Position numbers and translations under genes: made by a program
NCBI GenBank assembly: GCA_903834135.1
Contig: CAILHZ010000009.1
Coordinates: 1 to 46,778 of the forward strand
Source of the DNA: an uncultured Opitutia bacterium
GTDB taxonomy: Bacteria; Verrucomicrobiota; Verrucomicrobiia; Opitutales; Opitutaceae
Reading direction: 5' to 3'
Length of the DNA: 46,778 nt
Notes under the pieces: model-generated
What the model saw: only the letters and a program-made list of their open reading frames with translations
What the model was told of the DNA's origin: nothing
The model's database searches: none
Part shown: piece by piece, positions 7,110-15,995 of the stretch
How the letters are laid out: each line of letters begins with the position of its first letter
Position numbering within the stretch: the first letter of the stretch is position 1

Positions 7110-9335
7110 ATGATTATGATTTCATTCAAATACTATTTTAGATTTTCATATTTAGTGTTTTTCATAGTTTTTCATTTTGCGGCTTTGGCTGAAAATTCAA
7201 GTCAGTCAGTTCCCAAGGTAGATTTTTCGTATGCATTTGGGTATCCACACCGTTTGACTGTGGCCTTGCCTGATTCAAGCGATAAAACACTTGTAGATTG
7301 TTCACCCGGCCAAGTGACTTTGTCTTGGACATACGAAAATTTGAAGCAATACCCACTCGCCAATTTTGCTACACCTACCACTCGGTGGCATGCAGTTATA
7401 AAACCATTAGTTGATGGTAATGTATATGCAACCTCACATTGGCAGAGGAAGGAGGGATGGCTACCCGTACTTGTCAGTACTTTTAAGAGCGAAACCGTTG
7501 ATGTGGTTCTTGAGATAGTAGGGGGTGAGCACGGTGCGATAATTAAGGCTCAATGTAGTAATCATGATTCAACCAGAGCACATACTGCTGAAATTGATGT
7601 ATCTGTTCCTGGCAATTGGACAGGTGTTAACCCGGCTTTCATAGATCCTGAACTTAACCAATTTAATAATGATTTTTTAATAGCTGGTTGGAAGGATAGG
7701 GCTGATCGTGTAGTCATAAGTACGCTGGGTGGCGAGCACTACCAGGTACTCGCAAATTCAACACAACCAAGTGTGAGTCTAGCGCCTGGTGAATCTAAAA
7801 CGATATGGGTAATTAGACCCTACAGAGTGTATCAAAGTATGATGCCTGAGTTACGTACTCGTGATTGGTCTACAGAATTTAATTCGAGCATCCAAATATG
7901 GCGAACGCTAATTGCTAGAACATCTGATATCCAAATTCCTGATAAATATATTCAATATGCATACTATGCAGGGCTTTCTGATATTTTTATTATGCGTGAA
8001 CCAGTCGCAGATAATTATTTAGGTACACTGCCTGGTACGGAAATGTATAGAGCTCCTAATCCTATTGAAGCAGCAATAGCCAGTATTGATTTAGTTCAAG
8101 CCGGGTTGGATGTTGAGTCACTTGATGGGTATAGGCTTAGTTTAGATATGCAGGCTTTTGACGGGTGTTGGGCAGAACCAAATGGGTGGGTGCATGATTG
8201 CTGGATGAGTTCAGGATTCAAAAGTTGGTATGTTTTAGAATATTATAAGATTACACATAATAAGGATTTCTTAAGAGCTATATTTCCGCGTATGTTAGCT
8301 AGTTCTCGCTGGCAGCAGAGGGCACGAGATAGGATGCGCAAGTCTGAGAATGCAGAAACATCACTTAGTTACGGTTTACTTCCTCCAGGAATGGGCGATG
8401 CAGGCCTTAAGAATGGGGACAGTCTTTATGGAGTTTTTATCCCACATAATATTTGGGCTGTATATGCAGATGAATTAACAGCACAGGCAGCTGATATCTT
8501 GGGGCTACACGATGAATCCATTGAAGCACATGCAATAGCTAATACAGCTAAAAAAGATTTAATTATAGCAATGCGTAAAGGTGCAATTCTTGAAGATGGG
8601 CATAAATGGATCTCAGGTGTTCAGGGTAAAACAACGGGAAGTCTTTGGGGTGCTCTCAATGCAGCATTCCCTTGTAACATTTTACCTGTAAATGATGAAC
8701 TAATTTCTGGAACTCTTTGGAAAATGCAGTCGCATTTAAGTCCCGGTGGTTTGCCTATGCATACAGGTTGGATGGTTAATGGTATGTGGGTTGCGATCAC
8801 AGTAGATAATTTAGCTGAAACACTTTTGGGCCTTGGAGATAGTGAAGGATTTTGCCGGTATCTTTACGCGACTTTAAACCATGCCACACCATTATACTCC
8901 TGGTGCGAAGAACGAGGGCCTGAGCCAGGAAGCCCTGATACATCAGGGGATCGGCAACATTTATGGACGCCCGTAGCAGTAGTGCGAGCAATCAGGGATA
9001 GTCTTGTGCTTGTTCAAGATAACACACTGATATTGGGCAAGGGTGTAGATAAATCTTGGCTTAGCCGTGGTGAAGTTGGAGGAGACCGGTTTAAAACAGA
9101 TTTCGGATCTGTCTCTTACCACATCCGCTTAGATAAAGCTTCAGGTAATATTTATGGTAAGATCAGTCTTGATCCGAATCGAAAACCAGGGCGTTTAAGG
9201 CTTTATTTACGTACACAAGGAATCGGAAAAATTTTATCCATATCTGACAAATCTGCACGCATAGTTGAGCAACAAACAGCACTCGAGTGGGATAACCCAG
9301 CGTCCGAATTATCGTTCACGATTACGAAAAGTTAG
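7110..9335 (+). CDS. Secreted six-hairpin (alpha/alpha barrel) glycosidase-like protein
   Basis: This 741-aa protein starts with a long hydrophobic signal (residues about 9-27, possible cleavage after AALA). A beta-rich N-terminal part of about 250 residues precedes an (alpha/alpha)6-type region, about 280-650. That region has the hallmarks of six-hairpin glycosidases: GYRLSLDMQAFDGCWAEPNG, a Trp-rich HDCWMSSGFKSWYVLEYY helix, NIWAVYADELTAQAADILG, and SWCEERGPEPGSPDTSGDRQ. A final beta domain follows. It is divergent from the five-gene sugar operon, so it likely liberates the sugar outside the cytoplasm. The exact family (GH78-, GH63- or GH106-like) is not resolved. There is no Shine-Dalgarno at the ATG. 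Confidence 0.68.
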   Translation: MIMISFKYYFRFSYLVFFIVFHFAALAENSSQSVPKVDFSYAFGYPHRLTVALPDSSDKTLVDCSPGQVTLSWTYENLKQYPLANFATPTTRWHAVIKPLVDGNVYATSHWQRKEGWLPVLVSTFKSETVDVVLEIVGGEHGAIIKAQCSNHDSTRAHTAEIDVSVPGNWTGVNPAFIDPELNQFNNDFLIAGWKDRADRVVISTLGGEHYQVLANSTQPSVSLAPGESKTIWVIRPYRVYQSMMPELRTRDWSTEFNSSIQIWRTLIARTSDIQIPDKYIQYAYYAGLSDIFIMREPVADNYLGTLPGTEMYRAPNPIEAAIASIDLVQAGLDVESLDGYRLSLDMQAFDGCWAEPNGWVHDCWMSSGFKSWYVLEYYKITHNKDFLRAIFPRMLASSRWQQRARDRMRKSENAETSLSYGLLPPGMGDAGLKNGDSLYGVFIPHNIWAVYADELTAQAADILGLHDESIEAHAIANTAKKDLIIAMRKGAILEDGHKWISGVQGKTTGSLWGALNAAFPCNILPVNDELISGTLWKMQSHLSPGGLPMHTGWMVNGMWVAITVDNLAETLLGLGDSEGFCRYLYATLNHATPLYSWCEERGPEPGSPDTSGDRQHLWTPVAVVRAIRDSLVLVQDNTLILGKGVDKSWLSRGEVGGDRFKTDFGSVSYHIRLDKASGNIYGKISLDPNRKPGRLRLYLRTQGIGKILSISDKSARIVEQQTALEWDNPASELSFTITKS

Positions 9336-9375
9336 GCCTTGCCTGCATAGCTATCGTATAAGTGATAGAGTTTTG

Positions 9376-9384
9376 TGGTATAAT
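9376..9384 (+). promoter_or_regulatory. Candidate extended -10 promoter element
   Basis: TGGTATAAT matches an extended -10 hexamer (TG-n-TATAAT) within the 215-bp gap before the small secreted protein gene at 9551. A second TATAAT lies at 9465-9470. No good -35 hexamer was found for either, so the promoter is tentative. The rest of the gap shows nothing else recognisable. Confidence 0.35.
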
Positions 9385-9550
9385 TGCTTTATGTGTCGAT
9401 TTATACACACTTGAGAGTGAGTTTTTGGCGCATTTTAGCTTATTTTTCGTCGAGTTGCTTTTCGTATAATATTTGGAACAATGTATGATGCTATTTGTCT
9501 TAGTGGTAGAGTAATTTTCGCACACACTGATCTTAAAACTTATAACAACT

Positions 9551-10057
9551 ATGAACTCGAAAAAACTAATAATCACAGGTGTATTTATGCTCCTCGCTTC
9601 TGGTACACGTTGTTTCGCTGATTCCTCTGAGGCTAATTTAACTACACTTGTGCCAAACCAAAGTATTTATGTACCTCGTGTTCCTACACCGAGCGAATTA
9701 ACTAAGGTTGCTACTGCACAAGGTTCAACAATTGGACAAATTGTTCAAACTGCTGATAGTATTACCGTGCAGTATATTATGCCAGGTGGTCAAACCAGCA
9801 CCGTTGCTTACCATAACTTAGATTCAATTGAGAGTGGGCCTGTTCCCCAAACTGTGATTGCAACACCATCAACTCCAGCTCCTACATACGTTACTGCTCC
9901 TGTAGCACGTACGGTTATTTATACAGAGTCTCCTGAGGTGTATTATAGCAGACCTTATTACTATGGAGACCCTTATGCATATGGACCTTGGTTTGCACCC
10001 GTTGGTTTGAGTATTGGTTTTGGTTGGCATGGTGGTGAATATGGAAGAAGGCGTTAA
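9551..10057 (+). CDS. Small secreted Pro/Tyr/Gly-rich protein of unknown function
   Basis: This 168-aa protein has a Sec-type signal (KK followed by a hydrophobic core, likely cleaved around CFA-DSS, residue about 24). A short ordered-looking part (about 25-95) contains TVQYIMPGGQTSTVAYHNLDSI. A Thr/Pro-rich linker follows, and then a Tyr/Gly-rich tail (YYSRPYYYGDPYAYGPW) ending in three Arg. Such tails are common in exported envelope proteins but point to no specific function. No Shine-Dalgarno precedes the ATG. The stop codon is immediately followed by the TTG that opens the dehydrogenase frame, so the two are probably co-transcribed. I do not recognise the family. Confidence 0.75.
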   Translation: MNSKKLIITGVFMLLASGTRCFADSSEANLTTLVPNQSIYVPRVPTPSELTKVATAQGSTIGQIVQTADSITVQYIMPGGQTSTVAYHNLDSIESGPVPQTVIATPSTPAPTYVTAPVARTVIYTESPEVYYSRPYYYGDPYAYGPWFAPVGLSIGFGWHGGEYGRRR

Positions 10058-10066
10058 TTGCGCACG

Positions 10067-11119
10067 ATGACTGCGCGCTATTCTGCAACTGAACTTTCGA
10101 TTTTTGCTTATAGGCTCTTAACCCAAGCTGGGTTAGAGCCTGAAAAAGCACACATAGCAGCTGAAGTATTAGTAGAGGGTGATCTACTTGGACATACAAC
10201 TCATGGCCTATCACTACTTCCGGCTTACTTAAATGACTTAGAGTCTGGTTCGCTCGCGAAATCTGGAAAACCTGAAGTTATTGCAGATTTTCCTGCTGCA
10301 CTTACTTGGGACGGTATGCGTCAGTCTGGACCTTGGTTAACACGTCTTGGTATCGCTGAAGCAGTCAAGCGTGCAAAATTACTCGGTACAGGAACCGTTG
10401 TCATCAGGCGTAGTCATCATATTGCGTGTTTGGCTGCTTACCTTCGATCCGTTGCCGAGCAAGGGTTAATGATTACACTGGCATGTTCTGATCCTACAGC
10501 TGCTTTGGTGGCTCCACATGGCGGCAAAAAGGGTATCTACACCCCCAATCCTCTAGCATCTGCATGGCCTACTAAAGATGGTATTGTGATGTTTGATGTT
10601 TCTCTATCAATACTTGCATATAATGTACTGCGTAGGGCTAGTGCTGCTAAAACGAAGATTGCCGGCAAGTGGATGATAGACTGTGAGGGCAATCCTACGG
10701 ACGAACCGGATTTAGTGCTCAATAAACCACTGGGTTCTCTTTTACCCTTAGGTGGAATGGATCATGGGCATAAAGGTTATGCTCTAGGACTTTGGGTTGA
10801 AGCGCTTACAGGAGGACTAGCTGGTCATGGTCGTACTGATCCTGCTGAGGGCTGGACAGCCACAACGTTTATTCAAGTTTGTGATCCTCGTTTATTCGGC
10901 GGAGAACACTCTTTTGTAAAACAAACATCTTTTATTGCTGAGGCCTGTCGTGCAACACCACCGCGTTCTGGTTTTGATCGTGTGAGGATGCCTGGCGATA
11001 TGGCGCTTGCTAAACGCAGTAAACAATTAAAAGAAGGCGTTGAATTGTTTGATACAATTATACCTAATTTAATACCTTATTCAGAAAAATTAGGAGTCAG
11101 TTTACCAAAACTAGTTTAA
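10067..11119 (+). CDS. Ldh2-family malate/L-lactate/ureidoglycolate-type dehydrogenase
   Basis: This roughly 350-aa NAD(P)-dependent enzyme of the Ldh2/YlbC/DpkA family has a non-Rossmann fold and acts on 2-hydroxyacids, 2,3-diketogulonate or cyclic imines. Visible family features are an N-terminal helical part ending GDLLGHTTHGL, the active-site loop RRSHHIACLAAY (normally SNHFG-like, here SHH), ACSDPTAALVAPHGG, and GSLLPLGGMDHGHKGYALGL near the C-terminus. Two starts are possible: TTG at 10058, 7 nt after a GAAGAAGG motif and directly after the preceding stop, or ATG at 10067. I list the ATG because few genes here use Shine-Dalgarno sequences. Its position beside the sugar operon suggests a role in sugar-acid oxidation. 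Confidence 0.87.
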   Translation: MTARYSATELSIFAYRLLTQAGLEPEKAHIAAEVLVEGDLLGHTTHGLSLLPAYLNDLESGSLAKSGKPEVIADFPAALTWDGMRQSGPWLTRLGIAEAVKRAKLLGTGTVVIRRSHHIACLAAYLRSVAEQGLMITLACSDPTAALVAPHGGKKGIYTPNPLASAWPTKDGIVMFDVSLSILAYNVLRRASAAKTKIAGKWMIDCEGNPTDEPDLVLNKPLGSLLPLGGMDHGHKGYALGLWVEALTGGLAGHGRTDPAEGWTATTFIQVCDPRLFGGEHSFVKQTSFIAEACRATPPRSGFDRVRMPGDMALAKRSKQLKEGVELFDTIIPNLIPYSEKLGVSLPKLV

Positions 11120-11133
11120 CTAATAGTAAATAG

Positions 11134-12879
11134 CTAATTTATAGCTGATAGTAAATTTACTAATTTTGGCTTCCAGTTATCATCAGGCTCTAGACTTAAA
11201 GCATGCAGTAATAATTTTTTTGCTTCTTTAGTGTGTGAGTGCAAAGCCCAGACTCCAGCAGTTAAATAAAGCAGTGGAATGTTACGAGGGTAGAGGTCTA
11301 TTCCTTCTTGAATATATTCAACTAGTTGAGGATTTAAATGCGTACTTGATTGAATGATCAAACGACATAAAAATAAATTAGCATCAATAGGTCTTGGCTC
11401 TTGAGTTTTAGATTTCAGGAGTGGTTCTAATACAAACATTACTTGTTTTTCACTGAGTTTATTTTCAGTACCTTCTGGATGTTTCAAGACATCATCATAC
11501 CGTAAGCGTGTGAGTTCATAATAAGCGTGTGGTCTTATGGCATTAGCTTTACTAGCATCTTCAAGATATGCTCTAGCACTGATGCTGTCACCCGCGTGTA
11601 GTTCAAGGAGACCTCTTATTGTAAATAAAGTCGCTGAATCTCCACCTCGATCATGAGCGTGCTGTAAACTTAACCGAGCTTCCTGAAGATAACGATTAGA
11701 GTAGGCTGGGTATGCTTTTTTTACGTACTCAGCCTCAAAACGCTGCCAATCTCCTTTGATTTGGCCAATTTCGCTTTCAGTTGCCAATCTCAATGTAAGA
11801 TTTGGTATGCTTACGTCATCTTTATACTCAATCGGTATGGACCTAGTAATTGCATCAGGAACATAGTCGCAGAGTCTCTCCCAAAGTTCAGTGTAGTTAA
11901 GACCAAAGCAGCTAAAAAAGGTACTTTCACTTGCGTGATCGTTTATTGTTTTATCAACAAAACTAAAGAGTTGATCTCTGCGTTTACCTGTAGGGTCAGA
12001 ATATACCCAGCGTATGAATAATTCTGCTTCTGTGAAAAGTGCAGAACGCCGTGCTTCATAATCTGGTTTTGTAGGGCTAAAACCATGTTCAGAAAAAAGT
12101 TCTTTAATTGGAGGTAAAAAACGTGGGTGTTCTGAATTTTTTTCGATTAAAGCTGTTTCTGTTGGGTTAACAAATACCATAGATTTAAACCCAATCTTGT
12201 TGTTCTGAGCATATAATGAACGGTACATGTTTGCGAAGCCCAGAGTAAACCACCACGGTAATGCTGGCAGTCTTTCAAGCATCGAGGTTTGTACTGCCTG
12301 AGGTGTAACTATTGCCTCAGCAAGTTCTGAGCGTTCGCTCGGTGCTATAAAAAAAGTTATGAGTACATCTGGATCTCGTAGATCTAAATTAGGAAAAAAT
12401 TCAATTTTATTTATATTTTCGATATTTTGTTCATTGCGAAAGTCTCTGCTTGAGAAGCTATCTCTTTCAGACTGATCTTGATCTGTTGATTTTCCCAGAA
12501 GGCCTTGAGGTAAGCCTGGTTTCATCTCGTGTGGATAAAGCAAGAGTACTCTGGGTAGTGTTTTCTTAACCTGATAGCGTTTAGGTAAGAGCGTATCCAC
12601 ATAGCTTTGTGCTCGGTATACTTGTTTAACAATTCCAAGTGTTATGTTTTCATCACACCGCGTAAGTACCTCAAGGCCAGGCGCAGAGGCGTAATTCCAA
12701 TGTGGACCTTTTTCCTCAACAAAAAAAGGTGGTAGTACTACTTTATTTGTACTGGTTAGAACATCTTCTGCATAGCAGCGTAAACATAGCTGTAAAAAGA
12801 TAAATACTATACCTAGTAAAATCAGTCTTAAGTAATTAATTTTAAGGCCTCGAGTTTGCATACTACTCAAAAATATCAC
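11134..12879 (-). CDS. Exported Peptidase-MA-like protein without HExxH, with C-terminal TPR-like helices
   Basis: This 581-aa protein has an N-terminal hydrophobic signal or anchor (residues about 14-36). The segment WNYASAPGLEVLTRC (61-75) and the later WWFTLGFANMYRSLY (209-223) match the layout of secreted gluzincin 'peptidase MA' domains, in which the second segment normally reads WxxEGLAxY and is preceded by HExxH. Here neither HExxH nor the glutamate is present, so it is predicted catalytically inactive. Residues about 395-575 are helical repeats resembling TPRs (ALFTIRGLLELHAGDSISA, YLTAGVWALHSHTKEAKKLL). The GTG start overlaps the TGA of the upstream gene and has a GGAG 6 nt before it, so the pair is translationally coupled. 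Function is unknown. Confidence 0.7.
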   Translation of the reverse strand: MIFLSSMQTRGLKINYLRLILLGIVFIFLQLCLRCYAEDVLTSTNKVVLPPFFVEEKGPHWNYASAPGLEVLTRCDENITLGIVKQVYRAQSYVDTLLPKRYQVKKTLPRVLLLYPHEMKPGLPQGLLGKSTDQDQSERDSFSSRDFRNEQNIENINKIEFFPNLDLRDPDVLITFFIAPSERSELAEAIVTPQAVQTSMLERLPALPWWFTLGFANMYRSLYAQNNKIGFKSMVFVNPTETALIEKNSEHPRFLPPIKELFSEHGFSPTKPDYEARRSALFTEAELFIRWVYSDPTGKRRDQLFSFVDKTINDHASESTFFSCFGLNYTELWERLCDYVPDAITRSIPIEYKDDVSIPNLTLRLATESEIGQIKGDWQRFEAEYVKKAYPAYSNRYLQEARLSLQHAHDRGGDSATLFTIRGLLELHAGDSISARAYLEDASKANAIRPHAYYELTRLRYDDVLKHPEGTENKLSEKQVMFVLEPLLKSKTQEPRPIDANLFLCRLIIQSSTHLNPQLVEYIQEGIDLYPRNIPLLYLTAGVWALHSHTKEAKKLLLHALSLEPDDNWKPKLVNLLSAIN

Positions 12880-15128
12880 TGCTTCTCCTTTAACTCACCT
12901 ACGTTTACTGTATAATTGTAGAGTGTAATATTTAGAAATTGCTCAATTGCGGTATACGCAGGTAGACGTGCTTCAGGCTCAATTGAATATAAGGAACCTT
13001 GCATTTCGCATACGTAAGCTTCTGTACCAGAATTTCTGACACGTTTTACCATATTTTTTTCTTGGTCAAGTGTCACAGGTCTGCCGTTTGAATCCTGAAT
13101 CATAAGGATTGGTTCTTTAATGGCTGAGGCATGTGTGATTGGTGATATCTCTTTAATTTGTGAGGAGTTTAAGTCGAAATAGGACTTTCTTAATTCCTGA
13201 TCAAAATCAACTGTCTTATATCGGGATTCGTTGCGCTCATTTTTCTGCATAGTACGTATTAAACTCTTCTCGGCTCCATTATTTTTACTCATGCCATCTA
13301 ATCTTTCAGAGGCTGAACGGGTAGGGTTCAATCTTAATGGTGTATTTATCCACGCTTTAATGTCTGTGGGTGCATTGGTTGTAATTGCACCCTTGAAGTG
13401 GCCTGGATTGAGTTCTAAGGCCCTTAAAGCGAGTGTACCACCAAACCCGTCTCCCATTACTATAACTCGTTTAGGATCAATTTGTTTTTTATCAGCTAGG
13501 TATGTAATTGTACTTAGAATATCTTCAGAGGCGGTGTAATCTATAGAGTTTCTTACACTATTTTGAAAGGTTTGTCCTTTACCACTTGATCCGCGGTAAT
13601 TAATACGAGCCACACTAACTCCAAGACGTGTAAAGAGCTGCGCCTCACGATCAAACCCTGAGTCATTGTGTAGCCATGGTCCATCATGCAGCATGATGAC
13701 AAGTGGTGGAGGATTGATCTTAGTTTCCTTAGCCTGAGTGAATGTGCCTTCTATCGTAATCCCTGATGCTAGTTTAATACTCATAGTCTGGTAAGGACAT
13801 ATGGCATCACTATCAATCCAGGGCGCTCGTCTGAAATATTGGATAATTTTATCAATCGATTTGAAGTAAAGATAGTAGCGTCCGGGCTCTCCTGGTCCTG
13901 ACGAGATAAATAAAAAACGATCATGAGCTTTATCCCACTGCGTTAATGTAATTGTTCTATGTTGAATGTGTCCTTCAATTGATTTTTGAACGGAGGCTAA
14001 TTCAGGTATTAACCAATTTGTTGTAGTGTCTGGATTATGTATACCAGCAAGATTACCAGTCTTGTTATCGAAAATGAGTGGGGATGCATCAAAGTTTTCC
14101 AGAGGATTTATTGCATCTAATTTAGATTCGCTTGATGTGAGTTGTGTTTTTATACCACTACTTAAATTTAATTTAAAAATACCATAAGTATCGCGGCCAA
14201 TATTTGATGCATAGTATATTAGGTCTGGATTAGGATCTAGACTCATTGGAATTGAACGATAACCAAGTACATTTTGAGGGGTAAGTTGGCTCGTAAGCAA
14301 TGATCTTAGTTTCTCTTTTTTAGAGTTGTTTGGATCTGTATCGCTGATGAGTTTATATTCCTTAAGCGCTTTATTTGAGTACTCCACTAATTCAAGTCTA
14401 GGTTGTCCCGTACGGTCAGTCTGGATGCTATTTTTCATTCCAGTTACTGAGTATATAATTTTACAAGCACCTGTTTCTACATTGATACGATAAATATCTG
14501 TTTGTATGCCACGTGCCTCGACTGTTATCTCTGAAGTGTTTTCTGTGGGAACCCACAGTACTTCAAGTTTTCTAGGTATAAGTCGTGGTTTTACTTCCTC
14601 AGTCTGATTTGAATTAAGTAAATTATCATTTTCGCCTAATTTACTATAATCTCTGTCTACGTCTTGTAGGTTTTTATTAAAATTCTGACTAGGCGTTAGT
14701 TTAAGACCTAAGCTTACTGAGTCGCCTAATTTAATTGGATTTTTACCATCTGAATCTACGGCGAATAAACCGTCTAGATTTGAAAGTACTACAAGCCTAT
14801 GATTTCCAGCCCAGCCGATATAGCTTATGCGTTTGGCGCTTGCCTGCAAACTCCACCAGTGAGAACCAAGTCTATTCTCTTCTACTTTAAGTAGTATTGG
14901 TTTTGCAGGATGATCTACATCAATAATTTCTACAGAAGCCGAATCTTCATCATTTATCGAGCAAGCCAAGTGTGTACCATCCGGGGATAATGTTACATGT
15001 TCAACTCGCCACGGCCTAAAAGTTGAGATTAGATTATCTGTTGCTACTGTTTGGCCTGAAATTTCTGCACAAATTACGTATAAACTTAACGCTAAAATAC
15101 CAAAGCCTTGGGGTGATAGGAATTTCAT
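12876..15128 (-). CDS. Exported S9 (prolyl oligopeptidase)-family protein lacking the catalytic triad
   Basis: This 750-aa protein has a Sec signal (residues 1 to about 26). A beta-propeller-like half comes first (WD/TolB-like HVTLSPDGTHLACS at 44-57). The C-terminal alpha/beta-hydrolase domain (about 450-735) has HDGPW at the oxyanion position and NYRGSSGKGQTF. In active S9 enzymes the nucleophile lies in GxSxGG; here it is GDGFGG (559-564) with Gly561 in place of Ser. The Asp of HGxxDxxV is replaced in QDSNGRPV (Gly682), and no His occurs after residue 666, so the catalytic His is absent too. It is therefore a predicted pseudoenzyme, perhaps a binding or scaffold protein. It is first in a two-gene unit and divergent from the DUF1080 gene. 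Confidence 0.85.
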   Translation of the reverse strand: MKFLSPQGFGILALSLYVICAEISGQTVATDNLISTFRPWRVEHVTLSPDGTHLACSINDEDSASVEIIDVDHPAKPILLKVEENRLGSHWWSLQASAKRISYIGWAGNHRLVVLSNLDGLFAVDSDGKNPIKLGDSVSLGLKLTPSQNFNKNLQDVDRDYSKLGENDNLLNSNQTEEVKPRLIPRKLEVLWVPTENTSEITVEARGIQTDIYRINVETGACKIIYSVTGMKNSIQTDRTGQPRLELVEYSNKALKEYKLISDTDPNNSKKEKLRSLLTSQLTPQNVLGYRSIPMSLDPNPDLIYYASNIGRDTYGIFKLNLSSGIKTQLTSSESKLDAINPLENFDASPLIFDNKTGNLAGIHNPDTTTNWLIPELASVQKSIEGHIQHRTITLTQWDKAHDRFLFISSGPGEPGRYYLYFKSIDKIIQYFRRAPWIDSDAICPYQTMSIKLASGITIEGTFTQAKETKINPPPLVIMLHDGPWLHNDSGFDREAQLFTRLGVSVARINYRGSSGKGQTFQNSVRNSIDYTASEDILSTITYLADKKQIDPKRVIVMGDGFGGTLALRALELNPGHFKGAITTNAPTDIKAWINTPLRLNPTRSASERLDGMSKNNGAEKSLIRTMQKNERNESRYKTVDFDQELRKSYFDLNSSQIKEISPITHASAIKEPILMIQDSNGRPVTLDQEKNMVKRVRNSGTEAYVCEMQGSLYSIEPEARLPAYTAIEQFLNITLYNYTVNVGELKEKQ

Positions 15129-15242
15129 CTAAAAAGCAAAAATCAGTCTCAGAGAATATTTAAGATAGGTCAGTATCAAAAACAGTCATTTTTACGTCAA
15201 CTTATTGACCTGTGGCCTTCTTTGCCTGAAACTAGAGCTCTT

Positions 15243-15980
15243 ATGCGTTATTTACCCCAATATGTATGTGTTGTAGTTTTGTGTATTACAGCGAGCGTGT
15301 TTGCTGCTGACACACCCGATACCTGGAAACCTGTCCCTGTGGTAGTCTCCGTAAATGAGAGTGGAGTACCTTCAGATGCTATTGTTTTATTCGATGGTAC
15401 AAATACAGATGCATGGTGTTCGGCTAAGTCGCCAAATGCACCTGCTCCATGGAAAATAGTAGATGGTGCGCTCGTTGTTGTCCCTCAATCCGGTGATATT
15501 TGCACTAAAATTGCATTAAAAGATGTCCAGCTACACATCGAATTTCGTGAACCTGCTGAGGTGAAGGGTTCTAGTCAAGGTCGTGGAAATAGTGGTGTTA
15601 TATTTATGGGAAGGTATGAACTTCAGGTACTCGATTCCCATGATAATCCAACTTACGTAAAAGGGCAGGCGGGTTCCGTATACAATCAACATGCCCCCCT
15701 AGTAAATGCTTCTAAAAAACCAGGCGAATGGCAAAAATATGATGTCGTTTGGATAGCCCCTCGTTTTGCAGCTGATGGATCACTGATGAAACCAGCGCGT
15801 ATCACTGTTTTCCATAATGGTGTTATCGTACAACATGACTTTACCGTCATAGGACCTACTCATATGAGTAAGCCAGTTTATACAGTTCATGCTGAGAGTC
15901 TCCCGCTTAAATTGCAGGACCATCATAATCCTGTTGCCTTCAGAAATATCTGGGTACGCTTACTCGATAAAACTGAATAA
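15243..15980 (+). CDS. Secreted DUF1080 (3-keto-disaccharide hydrolase-type) protein
   Basis: This protein is about 245 aa from the preferred ATG at 15243, which gives a clean signal peptide (MRYLPQYVCVVVLCITASVF, cleaved near A-AD). A TTG seven codons upstream (15222) is possible but would lengthen the signal with polar residues. The mature part is a concanavalin-like jelly roll of the DUF1080 family: VLFDGTNTDAW, WKIVDGALVV, RGNSGVIFMGRYELQVLDS, GEWQKYDVVW, FRNIWVRLL. Characterised relatives cleave 3-keto-glycosides; many are unassigned. It is followed 15 bp later by the BtpA-like gene, probably in one transcript. Confidence 0.9.
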   Translation: MRYLPQYVCVVVLCITASVFAADTPDTWKPVPVVVSVNESGVPSDAIVLFDGTNTDAWCSAKSPNAPAPWKIVDGALVVVPQSGDICTKIALKDVQLHIEFREPAEVKGSSQGRGNSGVIFMGRYELQVLDSHDNPTYVKGQAGSVYNQHAPLVNASKKPGEWQKYDVVWIAPRFAADGSLMKPARITVFHNGVIVQHDFTVIGPTHMSKPVYTVHAESLPLKLQDHHNPVAFRNIWVRLLDKTE

Positions 15981-15995
15981 GTTGACTGATTTAAC

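Noticed and set aside
9322..9576. Minus-strand open frame across the 9336-9550 gap
   Set aside because: The composition is Lys/Ser/Asn-rich and matches no family. It overlaps the start of the secreted protein gene and looks like AT-rich noncoding DNA.
11149..11162. Perfect 14-bp palindrome TAGTAAATTTACTA
   Set aside because: It lies in the last codons of a gene and consists almost only of A and T. A few such palindromes are expected by chance here, and there is no T tract for a terminator.
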